A stretch of 64,000 nt of DNA from Rheum nobile (Eukaryota > Streptophyta > Magnoliopsida > Caryophyllales > Polygonaceae). The DNA lies in assembly GCA_027886185.1 (NCBI GenBank), contig WOAB01000563.1, forward strand, positions 6,014,001 to 6,078,000, in the 5' to 3' direction. This document shows, piece by piece, positions 46,760-58,270 of the stretch. A program made the translations under genes and the position numbers. Position 1 is the first letter of the stretch; the number at the start of each line of letters is the position of its first letter. The notes below the pieces were generated by a model. That model made no database searches, was not told the DNA's origin, and was given only the letters and a program-made list of their open reading frames with translations.

Positions 46760-47405
46760 TAGAGAAGATGATCTTTGATTTTTAGTTGTTAGAATCTTTG
46801 ATTTTTAGTTGTTATTTGCAACTTAGAGTTGGATTTTCCTGTTAATCATTTTAGCCTGAACTTCGCTTGCTATGCATTGTCTCTTTGTTTTTTTCTTGTA
46901 TGAATCTTCCTTGCGTTTGGCGTAAAGGGAACCGACTAAAACAATGCTTGTGTTTTTAAATTAATTGACTTAAATTGCTCTAATTATATATAAGAGAGAG
47001 AGTCACCTAGCCAGTATTTTTGTGTTATAGAAAATGAATTAGCTGTCACAGTATATGGGCATTTAGTTTTAATTAAAGCTCTTACTGCTCCATTGAAATG
47101 CATGATGTTTTCCCCTTTATCTTGCATTTTATACTGATTTTTATGTGACAAGTCCACTTTTCTGGAACTCCATAATGTTGAAGTTATATCTATTATATTT
47201 TTAATTAAATAAGCTTCAGAAACTCACTTTTGGAAGACCTGGAGAACTCGTCTTCTTCGGTAGGAGTATACATAGACCTTTGTGCATGATTTGCTCAACT
47301 TAAGATCCCCTAGAATTAATCATCTTATACGTTATCTTGGGGAAAAGGCAATGAATGCCTTAGTGATCCTCCTGCATTTTTACTGATCAAGTGCTCTTTC
47401 TGAAG

Positions 47406-48187
47406 GTATGAGAGTGCAAAACAAGAGCTGTTTTCTGTGATGAAAGCCAGACGTGCAGCATACCTGAATCCCATTTCACGATATGCTCTTAGAGCAGAGG
47501 CAAGGAAACAAATTGGAGACACGGGGCTTTTAGATCACCTGCTAAAGCATGTCGTTGACACTTTGGCCCCTGGGGGTACGGAGCGGTTCAAAAGGCGATG
47601 GGATTCCCAAGGGATGATGGAATATTGGTTGGAAAGTGCAGACCTTGATGATATCAGGAAGAAGGCTGGCGTGCAAGATCCATACTGGACCCCACCACCA
47701 GAGTGGAATCTTGGTGATCCCATCTGTAACCACACCTCTGACTGTGCTGCTGTGATTAGTGCTCTAAAGGAGGAATTAGCCCAAATCCGAGGGTAAAGTA
47801 ACTCATCCTGGAAACACTACTAAATGATACTTTTTTGCCCCATTTGTCTTCCCTAATAACGTCCATTTGCAGAGAAATGCAAGTGATGGCAGCCCAGAAA
47901 GACGAGCAGACACTGGCAAATCTGCCTGTCTTGAGCAGTTTAGGCGCTGTTGAAAGTCTAAATCCGGCTATGTTTAAGGTGAAAATCATCTAACCGTATG
48001 AGGTATTTGGCCTTTGAAGCACCAATTCATTTAGATTAACCCATCATTCTTCTTTTTTGAACAGGAAAGGTACAATGATATGCTGAAGGAGAAGGCAAGG
48101 AGGGAGCAAGAACTGCTAGAGATCTCAAAAGTGCTGAAGAAGATGGAGTTGCTGATGAAGAAGAAATCGGGAGGTTTGGATGGATAA
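47406..48187 (+). CDS. DYAD/AMEIOTIC1-type fragment captured by CACTA, frame intact
   Basis: Three exons with GT-AG borders: 47406-47792, 47873-47978 and 48065-48187, 204 codons plus stop. The core YALRAEARKQIGDTGLLDHL, LAPGGTERFKRRWDSQGMME and YWLESADLDDIRKKAGVQDP, followed by YWTPPPEW, is the conserved block of the DYAD/SWI1/AM1 family, which controls meiotic entry and cohesion. A charged coiled tail (RYNDMLKEKARREQELLEI) follows. The full protein is several hundred residues longer, so this is a C-terminal part. The first ATG is at 47437. No stops or shifts, so it may be recent or conserved. It could be transcribed as a chimera with the SPT5 piece. Confidence 0.75.
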
Positions 48188-49669
48188 TTTAAACTTCTTT
48201 AGTCAAAACTGGAAATAGCTAACTTATAGTAGGAAATCAGCAGATACCCATGGTAGCGTCCTTCTAATACAGATACTGCAAGAATAGTAGGACTTTAGAA
48301 TAGTGCTAGACCAACAATTGTAATCACAGAAAATGTTAAAAAGCTGAGAGTAGTACATGTCTAGAGAGGGAGATATGGAATGAATAGAGTAACAATAGAT
48401 ATACTCTGAAAGGCCAATGCCATTGGAGGGTTGGTAGAGTATTTCATTGCTTCATTGGCTTGTCCTTGCTTGAATGAAAGATGCTTAATTTATACAATTG
48501 ATCTCTACATTTTCTTTTCCCTTTCATTTTCTTGTTGTTGTTGCCTCTTATGTTTGGATTTTGAATACTTTTAACTGGCTGGAAACAATATATGCATTAC
48601 TGTCTTATAATGAATTGTTTATGATATGCATTCTAGTGGGCATCAGGTAGAAAGTCGGTTAGGTTTTGTTTGGTTATGTTGTTATTAACCATAATGGAAA
48701 CAATAAAAAATATTTACAGTAGCTTTAGCAGAGATATGATCAGGGTATGAGCTTTCAATTTTTGAGCTGATTTTTTTTTAAAAAAAGAAAGAAATGGGAC
48801 CCCGGTATTACAAAAAACCGGGGTCCCGATTTTTTTATTTTTTTTTAAAAAAGACTTTTTGAGGCGGGCCTATATAGGCCCGCCTCAACAACCGACACCC
48901 ACCCAAAAAAAAAAAAAAAACACACTTGTTGAGGCGGGCCTTTATAGGCCCGCCTCAATAAGGTCCATTTAGAAGCGTATATTGCCCGCCTCAAAAAGGG
49001 TCCTTACTTGTTGCAACCCCCGCAGTAAAGGCGAACGGTGTACGCCTCAATAAGTGTCAAAAAGCCCGCCTCTAAAAGGGTTTTTTCCACTAGTGATAGT
49101 CTTCAGCAGAGCTCCTCTTCGTCAATTCGTCCTCTGCCGAATCATCCCAAGCTGCTTCTTCCTCTTCGTATCCTTTGAAAGCCACCCTCATTTCCGACGA
49201 CGGCGCAAAGGGACGACCACCGGCCGGACTCGACGACCACCCTGTTTGTTTTGAAGGCGGAGCTGGACGACGTCGCGAAGGGGCGGGCCTGGACGACAGC
49301 GCGAAGGGGCCTGGACGACGGCGCCAAGCGACGGCCACTGGCGGTTTGAAGCTTCGAGGTACGTCTGCACTTATGAAATTTCGTTTAGATTTCGGATTTG
49401 ACTCAATTTAGGTTTTAGGGATTTGACTCAATTTAGGTTTTAGGGATTTGACTCAATTTCTGAAGCTTAAATTTTAGAAATTTCGCTATATGCAGCACAT
49501 AGTAAGTTCCACTCTTTCTTTGGATTGCTTCCACTATGAATTCAGTAACAACTTTTTCTATAGAATTTGTGTTTTTTTGTAAACTGTCTGCATTGTATTG
49601 GTTAAAGGACTATGCTAAATGGATCCAATTGGTTATTTTAGGGTTTTGGGAAACCTCAATTTGACTGCC

Positions 49670-49782
49670 AGTTGTATTTTTGTTGGAATTAGGTTTTGAG
49701 TATACAGCAGATCAGTTAGAGAAAATGGAGGAATCAATGAGGATTAGGAAAGAATCAGAACCCCTAGTGTTGGCCAAAGTGG
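49670..49782 (+). other. Short exon-like piece inside the MULE
   Basis: Reads FEYTADQLEKMEESMRIRKE and SEPLVLAKV between an acceptor-like TTAG and a donor-like GTGAGA. It looks like an exon of an unidentified captured gene. 49099-49480 is extended TIR sequence (GC-rich then TTTAGGGATTTGACTCAA repeats); 49783-50256 has no feature. Confidence 0.35.
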
Positions 49783-50256
49783 TGAGACTACTTGTTTCCA
49801 GTTTCAGTTTTGTTCTTCTATAACTACTCATTTAGCAAACTGTAGCTTCTATAACTGCTCAATTTTGGCCCTTCGTAATTTTATCTCTCTCCTTCATTTG
49901 GCTTTAGTCCTTCCCTGTTTCAATTGCTTGATTTTTCTCATGTATTGGAAATTTCTGCACCAAAAGGACTACCTACGTTGCTCAGAAGACAATTTTGGTC
50001 AGGTGCATCCTCAAATTTGCCATCCAAATAGTTGTAAATAGATGAAGACAATTCACATGTCATTATAGCACTTATTGAACTAAGATTGGTTACATTTTGA
50101 TGGCTGATAATAATGGATTGACAAATCAATCATATAATTTGTTACTTTGCAAATCCTATGCTTCTATACAATCACTACAAAAGAGCATCAACCCCTAAAT
50201 ATGGGAATAGATTATGCCTCTGTTCAAGTCTAGTGTGTGTGTTTACATATACAAGG

Positions 50257-51335
50257 CTAAGGATCCAAGGCTCCTTGTGTGAAGAAGCCAGAAGGAGTAT
50301 ACTTGTCCATCAACCGGGTCAGAGCAACATCAAATTCCTTCTCCAATGCCAACATCTCATTGTGATACGTCGTCTTCAATGCACGTTTCTTGTCTTCACG
50401 GATCTTCTCTAGCTCCTCCCTCTTTAACACATATTCTGAACTATTTGTATGTCCAGACACGAAATGCAGGGAATCCTCAAACGTGTCATCTTCCTTTGTG
50501 TTTGAGCTCTCGTGTATTCGTCTCATCTGCTCTCCTAGAAGCCCGTCCTGGAAGTCCATCTACAAGAGCACAACTGGTTTTATGTGAGACTTTCGCCATC
50601 TTTATATGTACCAATTGCATAACATCTAAAATACTGAACAAGGCAAAAAAAATTTAAAACAAGAGTCTATATATATAAGCAGTTCAGAACCATCTATGAG
50701 CATAATCTGCAGCTGGTTCGTTGAATTTTACCTCTTCCTGGTTCTCTTCATGATTCTCATCTGATGTCTTCCTCAGTTTTTCAGCCATGTACTTCAATGA
50801 CTGCTCCAAGGTTTTCTGAGTACCTTTGTTCCCCAACAAGCTTCTGCTTCAACCAAGCCAGCTGCTGATTGTCTTCACTTATCTTTCTCAATTGAGACAC
50901 CACCTCTTCTTGATATGACCTCACTTCATATTTTAGCCTTTGCTTCCCTGATCAATGCAGTATAAGTCACAAATGTTAGATCAAGACAACAATCCAACAT
51001 ATATACCACATGTTTTTGTTAATGTACAATAATAAATTGGTTACCACTTACCACTTACCCAAATAGTGTTTGTTAAATAATTCCAAGTCATCTTTAGTCG
51101 CCAAGCAACCATATAGTTGTCGCCTCCCTCCACGAGTAAACAACGTGCGCTGTTGTTCCCATTCCTGCCTTCCAGTGCCTTGCATTAAGAGATGATCATG
51201 AAGTCGCTCTGCCTCCAAGTATCCAACAACAGAGTTTTCAAAAATCAGCATACTAATGCCACGGTTGCCATATGAATGCTGAGCTCTCACAGCAGAATAT
51301 GAGCTGAAATACTGAAGAAGCTCTTGGTTGCCCAT
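50257..51335 (-). pseudogene. SGS3 fragment (XS domain and coiled coil) captured by MULE
   Basis: SGS3 binds and protects RNA for RDR6 in ta-siRNA and post-transcriptional silencing. Exon 51059-51335 encodes most of an XS domain: MGNQELLQYFSSYSAVRAQH, GYLEAERLHDHLLMQGTGRQ, GGRRQLYGCLATKDDLELF. Exon 50732-50947 continues KQRLKYEVRSYQEEVVSQLR and KISEDNQQLAWLKQKL, then a one-base shift, then QKTLEQSLKYMAEKLRKTSD. Exon 50257-50559 gives MDFQDGLLGEQMRRIHESSN and ends EKEFDVALTRLMDKYTPSG. Borders are GT-AG. The zf-XS and N-terminal half of the ~600-residue protein are missing. The frameshift makes the sense product non-functional. Confidence 0.88.
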
Positions 51336-51337
51336 GC

Positions 51338-51520
51338 CTAGCCACTAAGGTGAAAGTACAACGAAAAACATCGGTAACCCGTAGCATACAAGTTAAATCA
51401 GAAAGGCAAAGAAAATTTTCTACTAGTGCCCACCTAGCCACTAAGGTAAAAGTACAACAAAAAACAATAGAAACCCTTAGCATACAAGTTACAACAGAAA
51501 GACAAATGAAAATATCTAAT
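51338..51520. repeat. ~88-bp tandem duplication at the edge of the SGS3 fragment
   Basis: Two copies of TAGCCACTAAGGTGAAAGTA followed by AGCATACAAGTTA and GAAAGGCAAA, from about 51338 and 51426, about 88% alike. They sit at the capture edge, before the XS exon. Confidence 0.65.
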
Positions 51521-52171
51521 TGCAAATACTAAAAAGCCTCTACTGCAGGAAGATGCTTCCCTTATAGAATAATACTCATGTTCATGAATGTCCTACCACT
51601 CAAGAAAGGAATTTCCCCAAACAGAAATCAGGCTAGAACCCTAAATTTCTAACACCCAAATCCAAATCCCATTAACCCTAATTTTGAGTCAAATTCCTAA
51701 ACCTAGAACCCTAAAATTCCAAATCTAAACGAAATTTCAGAAGTGGAAACGTACCTCGAAGCTTCAAATCGTCGGTGCCAGCCCCTTCCCTTCGCGCAGC
51801 CCGTCCAGCCTGTTCCCTTCGCGCAGCCCAGCCCTCGCGCAGCCGAGCCCTTCGCCCCGTCGTCTAGCCCGTCGTCCAGCCCCGCCGACGTCGTCGGTTC
51901 TCGTGAAACTGAGGAAGAAGACCACCCTTGTTTAATGGCTGGGTCGCGACTTGTGAGCAAGAAGACGACGAATACCCCTTTCTGTTGGCTACATATTTTC
52001 TTTTCATTTTTTTTTTATAAATTTAACGGAGGTTAACGGAATAAAGGCGAGGGATATATGACGAAATGGGTCAAAAACTGAGGATTATCGGACAAAAATG
52101 TCAAAATTTGTGAGAATTTCGCGAAAAAGACAAAAATTGAGGGACATCAGGCGAAATTTCCGTTTTTATTT

Positions 52172-52624
52172 TTATAAAGGTAGGAATTGAAATGATACAA
52201 ACTATCCTATACTATCCTTGCGGACAGAATTAACGGTTCTTGATTATTTTGAATATTTTTCAATGAATAAGAGTGGTGAAGTTTTACAATAAGTTCAGCC
52301 ACTGAATTTATTTCACGGAAAATATAAATGATACATGCTGTCACAAAGTATTTTTAAAGAATTAGAATAAAAATCTCAATTAAAAAGTAAATGTAGTTAT
52401 AATAAAATATTACTTAAAATATATATATACAAAATAAGATATAAATACTTTTAATGTGTTTAATTATCCCTAAAAAATCTCATTATACTTATATTATTTT
52501 TCAAATTTATTTATTTTTAAGTTAATATAATATAAATTAAAACATAAAAATAAAATAAGAATTTTTAATAGGCGTAATTGCAAGAATACTAGATTTTCAA
52601 TAACAACTTGCAAAAAACCCATGT
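52172..52624. other. AT-rich spacer
   Basis: Very AT-rich intergenic DNA between two Mutator-type elements. Nothing recognisable. Confidence 0.5.
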
Positions 52625-52633
52625 TTTAAAAAA

Positions 52634-53548
52634 CAGTTTTTTCGCCTGATACCCCTGAGGTAAGACGAAATTCGCGAGGTGCCCCAATGTTTTACCTATT
52701 TCGCGTGGTACTCTCGAGTTTTGTTTTTTTTTTCGTCAAATGCCCATTTATTAATTTATTAATTCAAAAAATCAAAATAAATGAGAAAAAAACAAAAAAA
52801 AACATAATTGCTAAACATCACCTTTATCTAACTACCCAAACTAACCCTAATTTATTTGATAATATTATTTCTCAATCAAATCTCTCCTCGGTCCAAATTC
52901 TTCGTAACAAAATTATGTTACTAATTTGTCTATCATCTAATCAAACAAGTCAATAAATAACTAAAAAATTGATAGATGAAAAAAATAGATTTACAAATAT
53001 TATACCCATTTTCTTTCTATTGCATCTTCCAGTAAATGGAACTACATTTCAATTAGCATAAAAAAATAATTGTTTACAGAAGACCTAATCTAGTTTGCAG
53101 ATGGCAGCCAGAAGGCACCGCAGTCCGCAGCGAGACTTTGGCCAGAGTCCGGTGACTTTCATGTGGCGGTGGAGGAAGGAGGCATTGCGGCCGGTGACTT
53201 CGATGGAGGCGGCGTCGAGACGACGGTTGGTGGAGAAGCCTTCGGAGATGCGGCTGCTGGGGGTTTGTAAGCCATTTATGCTACATATGAGGATTGAAGA
53301 TTGTTGAGATCTGAGAGGGAGAAAGAGATTAAGAGAATTTGTTTTTGTTTTTATTGAATTCTTTTTTTTTGTGGGTGTATTTTTTTGGGAATTTTTTTAG
53401 TCTTTTCTGGGGGTTTTTAATTAAAAATTTTCAAGATGGACATTTGGCGAAAAAAAAATAAAACTCGGGAGTACCGTGCGAAATAGGTAAAACTTTGGGG
53501 CACCTCGCGAATTTCGCCTTACCTCAGGGGTATCAGGCGAAAAAACCG
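52634..53548. mobile_element. Small MULE-like non-autonomous element (915 bp)
   Basis: Inverted ends C(A/G)GTTTTTTCGCCTGATA continue for about 130 bp (CCCCTGAGGTAAG, ATTCGCGAGGTGCCCCAA, CCTATTTCGC). They are flanked by the 9-bp duplication TTTAAAAAA (52625-52633 and 53549-53557). The interior has a GC-rich patch (53095-53307) with an open frame on each strand; neither matches a family I know, but it may be a captured piece. Confidence 0.85.
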
Positions 53549-53973
53549 TTTAAAAAATATTGCAAAAGTACCAACTTTTTGTACTTTTTGTGATATTTTT
53601 GTTATTGTTAAGGGTTGAATTTAACTTTTCTTTTCAATGAAATATCCTTAAAAGTTGACTAATATTTTCTCCAAAAAAGATAAAAGAAATCCCTAATCTC
53701 TCCTTAATGTTTCTCACTCCCGGTGGCAGCCCCATCCCATCAACCTGCTATGACCTCAAGCTACCTCCTAGAACTATACCTTTATTAAAATTGGCGGGCA
53801 AGTTTCCCTCCAAAAGAAAATTAATCATCTCCTTCAACCCTTAATCCCTCCAGCGTAACTCACTCTGCCTGACAACAATCCCTGAATATTCCTGAAGAAC
53901 TTCAAAGCGGCCTGACTCTAGCTTTTACTCCACGTGAGATATTTCGCACCTAACGCCCTCCATTAAAGCTTGA

Positions 53974-56828
53974 ATGGGTAAGTAAACTCTCCTGAAAAAC
54001 ATTCGATTTTCCCCCTCTGTATACGTGAAGTTCAAAAACTTTCTTTATTTGTAGGTACGAAAGTAGTGTATGTAAAGTTCACCAGTGGTGGAGAATGGAA
54101 ACAACAAGGGAAAAGGTGGTTGTATGAGGCTGATAGAACAGTGCAAGCCATGTTGCTTTCCCCTGACATGGACTTGGCTACACTGCGCAACAAATGGATT
54201 GAGAAGAATTCATTTGATGAAGACAAGTTGTTTGTGCAGATGCAATACGTTTATCAAAATAAATCAGAACTTCCACCGATCGTTATAAATAATGACGACG
54301 ATCTTGATGCGTTCAAGTTCTTGAACAACTGTGGAGAAAATGCATCAGAGTGGAATATTGAGTTGTACACCAACCTTTTAAAGAAGGAAGAAATTCGAAG
54401 TGAAAGGGCTGAACATCGTACTCTTCCTTCTCCAACAGCTCCACCACCAACTCAAAGCCAAGACAATAAAGACTTTTGCAGGTCATTTTTTCAAAAAAGT
54501 CAGATCACCCGACACTAATGTCAGGTCAGTCGATGAAATTATTAAAGCTGACAACGAAGCAGAGTTAAAGAGATTAAAAAGGGAAGAAGTGAGGGGGGAA
54601 AACAAGAGAAAATGTCTCATGATACTGGAAGACATTATATCATTGAGCAGCAATGATGAGGACATTGAAGCTGCTACATCAATAAACAAAGGAAAGGAGA
54701 AAATAACTGATTATACCAATTATGGAGATTCTTTGGAGGATGAAATAGGAGATGGTTTTGATTACGGGGGCTGTTATCAATCAGGTGATGATGATGGTGT
54801 TGATGGTGGTGATGGTTTAGGGTATGCTTCATGTGATGCTTTAGGTGATGATGTAAATATTGTTGGTCTTGATGATATGTGAGAAGAAATAAATGGCAAT
54901 GAGGGAACATACAACGAGGAGCAAATAGAGGAGGACCAAGAAGAAGAGATTGATGTTGATGAAGACATGCTTAGAGAGATTGAAAAGAGGTACTATCCAG
55001 CGGAGAGGGACATGCAACGCATGTTAGTTGAAGATGAGAAAACAAGTGAAAACAAGTCCTCATATCCAACAATGAAGGTTGGTCAGATCTTCAATTCTAA
55101 GGAAGAGTTCAAAGCTGCACTCTTTTCCCTAGCAATGAAAAATTTCTATGAGATGCATGTGAAGAGGTCTGACAAGTCCAAATATGATGTTGAGTGTGTT
55201 GACGACAAATGCACCTTCGTTTGTCGTGGCTCATTGTATCGAAAAACGTCCTTGTTTAAGGTGCGACAATATGTGGCGGATCATACCTGTGGCATGAGAG
55301 TAAACCACAATCATCACAAAGGAGCAACTTCTCGACTGATTGTAGAGAAAGTACTTCACAAGTATGTTTTTTCTTGCCTTTAAACATTTTTTCTTATCAA
55401 AGGCCAATATGAATGCATTTATAGATTCACTTCGTGACATCTCAGGTTTTTAAACGGCCGTAAATGCCTCCGTGCTTCAGAAGTTCAGGATTTCATGTTA
55501 GAGCATGGGATAAGGACAAGCTACTACAAAGCCAATCGAGCGCGGCTCTTCGCCCAGGATATGGCACATGGTACAACTGAGGATATCTATATGGCAATGT
55601 ACTCTTACATGCACATGTTAGAGAAATCTAATCCGGGAACATACACGAGATTAGTCAGAGATGCTGACCAACGCTTCAAGTATGTCTTCTGGACTTTAGG
55701 TCCATGGATAAGGGTAGCACCACATCTGAAAAAGGTTAGTACAACGGCTTCAAATTCAGTCCCATTATTGTCAATGTCAGGACAAAAAGTTTCACTGTCA
55801 GGTCAAAATCCTATATGACTGCATGTGTGACAAACAGAACAAGCATCATAAGTCAGGCCATATATGGTTGTTTTCAAAGCATATCATCACATTTTTAGGG
55901 CAACTATTGACAACATAGTTTTGCATATGTAGGTAATATCAGTTGACGGCACTCACTTGACAGCCATGTTCAAGGGGATACTTCTCCTGGCTACGGCACA
56001 AGATGGAAACGGCCAAATATATCCACTTGTTGTTGTCGTTGTTAACAACAACAAGTGGATATATTTGGCGATATGTGGTGGATCATACCTGTGGCATGAG
56101 AGTAAACCACAATCATCACAAAGGAGCAACTTCTCGATTGATTGTAGAGAAAGTACTTCACAAGTATGTTTTTTCTTGCCTTTAAACAATTTTTCTTATC
56201 AAAGGCCAATATGAATGCATTTATAGATTCACTTCGTGACATCTCAGGTTTTTAAACGGCCGTAAATGCCTCCGTGCTTCAGAAGTTCAGGATTTCATGT
56301 TAGAGCATGGGATAAGGACAAGCTACTACAAAGCCAATCGAGCGCGGCTCTTCGCCCAGGATATGGCACATGGTACAACTGAGGATATCTATATGGCAAT
56401 GTACTCTTACATGCACATGTTAGAGAAATCTAATCCGGGAACATACACGAGAATAGTCAGAGATTCTAACCAACGCTTCAAGTATGTCTTTTGGACTTTA
56501 GGTCCATGGATAAGGGAAGCACCACATCTGAAAAAGGTTAGTACAACTGCTTCAAATTCAGTCCCATTATTGTCAATGTCAGGACAAAAAGTTTCACTGT
56601 CAGGTCAAAATCCTATATGACTGCATGTATGACAAACAGAACAAGCATCATAAGTCAGGCCATATATGGTTGTTTTCAAAGCATATCATCACATTTTCAG
56701 GGCAACTATTGACAACATATTTTTGCGTATGTAGGTAATATCAGTTGACGGCACTCACCTGACAGCCATGTTCAAGGGGATACTTCTCCTGGCTACGACA
56801 CAAGATGGAAACGGCCAAATATATCCAC

Positions 56829-56860
<32 letters not shown>

Positions 56861-57877
56861 AACAGTGAGAACGATGATGCATGATCATTTTTCTTCAGTG
56901 AATTGAGGGTTGTTGTTCCTGATCATCCCAAGTTGTATTTCGTGTCTGACCGTCATGTTAGCATTGGGAAGGCTCTGAGAAATAGCTATCGTTTCGCCAA
57001 GCATGGATATTCAATATATCACATATACCAAAACTTCAAGAGGAAGTTTGGCAGGCAAGACCTCTTCGGCATATTCAAAAAAGCTGCTCAGGCTTACAGA
57101 GTAGCTGAGTTCAATCATCAATTTGCTCAAATAACAGCTGCATCTCCAAAGATTGGTTAATATCTAAAAGAAGCTGGAGTTATAAATTGGGCGAGGGCGC
57201 ATTTTCATGGGAACAGGTTTAACATCATGACAAGCAACAACGCCGAGTGTCTTAATGGCCTATGGAAAACACAACGTCAGTGGCCTATTCTTGCTCTGTT
57301 TGATGCGATTCTTGAGACCATTTCTAAATGGTTTTGTGAAAGAAGGGAAACGGCTTAAAAATGGGACCAATATTTGTCACCCTCCGTGTACACGCTGGTA
57401 GAAGTGAACTACAGAAGGTCAGCTAAGATGAGTGTTCGAAGACTTAGCCAGTTTGAAGCAGAGGTTATGCAAGGAACTATTAGATACTCTATGAACCTTA
57501 ATGCTCGTACATGTGATTGTAACATGTTCCAAATTGATAAAGTTCCATGTGCTCATGCCATAGCAGTTGCAAGTGATAGAGGAGTGCGACTCACTGATCT
57601 CGTCCAGCCCATGTTCAAGAACGACTGCGTGAGAGAAGTGTACAAGGAAACTGTGCATCTTGTTCCTCCCACAAACCGATAGTCAGTTCCTGAAGCTATG
57701 TCATCCATTAGATGCTATGCACCAAAGGTAAAACGTCCTCCTAAAAGGCCACGTATTAACCGATACAGGGCGACGTGGGAGACGAACTATTCTAGGAAGA
57801 GGCGGTGTTCTTATTGCGGCAACCTAGGACACAACAAGCAGTATTGTAGGAGGAGACGGACCGATGAAGGATTATAG
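53974..57877 (+). pseudogene. MuDR-type MULE transposase, internally duplicated and inactivated
   Basis: The first exon is only ATG-G (53974-53977), spliced to 54055 to give MGTKVVYVKFTSGGEWKQQG. Then come an acidic linker, a MuDR DNA-binding domain (MKVGQIFNSKEEFKAALFSL, WRC-like Cys/His set to about 55370), the HGIRTSYYKANRARLFAQD helix region, and the DDE core: VISVDGTHLTAMF (55945 and, in the duplicate, 56747), FVSDRHVSIGKA (56948) and SNNAECLNGLWK (57245). It ends with a SWIM finger (CDCNMFQIDKVPCAHAI) and a zinc knuckle (CSYCGNLGHNKQYC). Damage: frameshift near 54480, stops at 54880, 57158, 57356 and 57680, and an 802-bp tandem duplication. Confidence 0.88.
55266..56867 (+). repeat. 802-bp tandem duplication inside the MULE transposase
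   Basis: Copy 1 from about 55266 and copy 2 from about 56068 are nearly identical, with introns and exons at a constant offset of 802. The first catalytic Asp region is therefore present twice. The junction at 56017-56070 contains an inverted repeat (CCAAATATATCCACTTGTTG against its complement). Confidence 0.92.
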
Positions 57878-58260
57878 GAAGAGAATGGGTTAGTTTTTTT
57901 TTCTTAGAACTGTCACCATGTTGGTGTTTTTTGGGCGTTTATGCTGGTAAATGTCGTCGCGTAAATATTGAGTCTGTTGTTGTTGGGTGCTTGAAAAGAT
58001 GTATGGTTTAAGTCTCTATAGTCTTAAACCATACCTCTTTTTGTGGGGATTCCCCTTTTGGCTGGGATATAAACTTGATAAATTCAATCTTTGCTTAAGA
58101 GTTGCTCGTATTACTTATTATTTTTGTAAAACTCACAAGAACAAATTGTAAAACTCTAGGACGCCCTGTAAAACTACGTATATGTCCTGACATTATCATA
58201 TGCGTGACGAAAACATCACTGTAAAAGTAAAACACAACATGTAAACCTTCAATACGTCCT
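57878..58260 (+). other. MULE 3' region with a perfect hairpin
   Basis: 58001-58012 (GTATGGTTTAAG) and 58023-58034 (CTTAAACCATAC) form a 12-bp stem with a 10-nt loop, 124 bp after the transposase stop. It may be a 3'-end structure. Otherwise AT-rich. Confidence 0.5.
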
Positions 58261-58270
58261 GACATCCTAC

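Larger units (their letters stand above)
45489..49095. mobile_element. CACTA transposon with captured gene fragments (Pack-CACTA)
   Basis: Ends read CACTAGTGAAAAAAA and TTTTTTCCACTAGTG, with the 3-bp duplication ATA on both sides (45486-45488 and 49096-49098). Subterminal regions (45500-45800 and 48840-49090) are packed with TTGAGGCGGGC and GGCCCGCCTC motifs in both orientations, as expected for CACTA transposase binding. No transposase. The interior carries SPT5-like and DYAD-like fragments with their introns, so capture was at DNA level. Confidence 0.93.
45291..52162. mobile_element. Long-TIR Mutator-like element carrying an SGS3 fragment (Pack-MULE type)
   Basis: Outer ends are inverted copies starting CGGAAATTTCGCCT. 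Similarity extends at least 130 bp. With the nested CACTA ignored it continues to several hundred bp (GTTTGAAGCTTCGAGGTACG at about 49345 pairs with 51750-51770). Flanking 9-bp duplications TTTTTATTT (45282-45290 and 52163-52171) have the right length, although they are low-complexity. No transposase is present. Interior: an SGS3-derived gene and a short unknown exon-like piece. It sits just upstream of RPT3. Confidence 0.85.

Noticed and set aside
53095..53307. Gene inside the 915-bp MULE-like element
   Set aside because: Both strands are open over about 70 codons only, with no family match on either; kept as a possible captured piece, not a gene.
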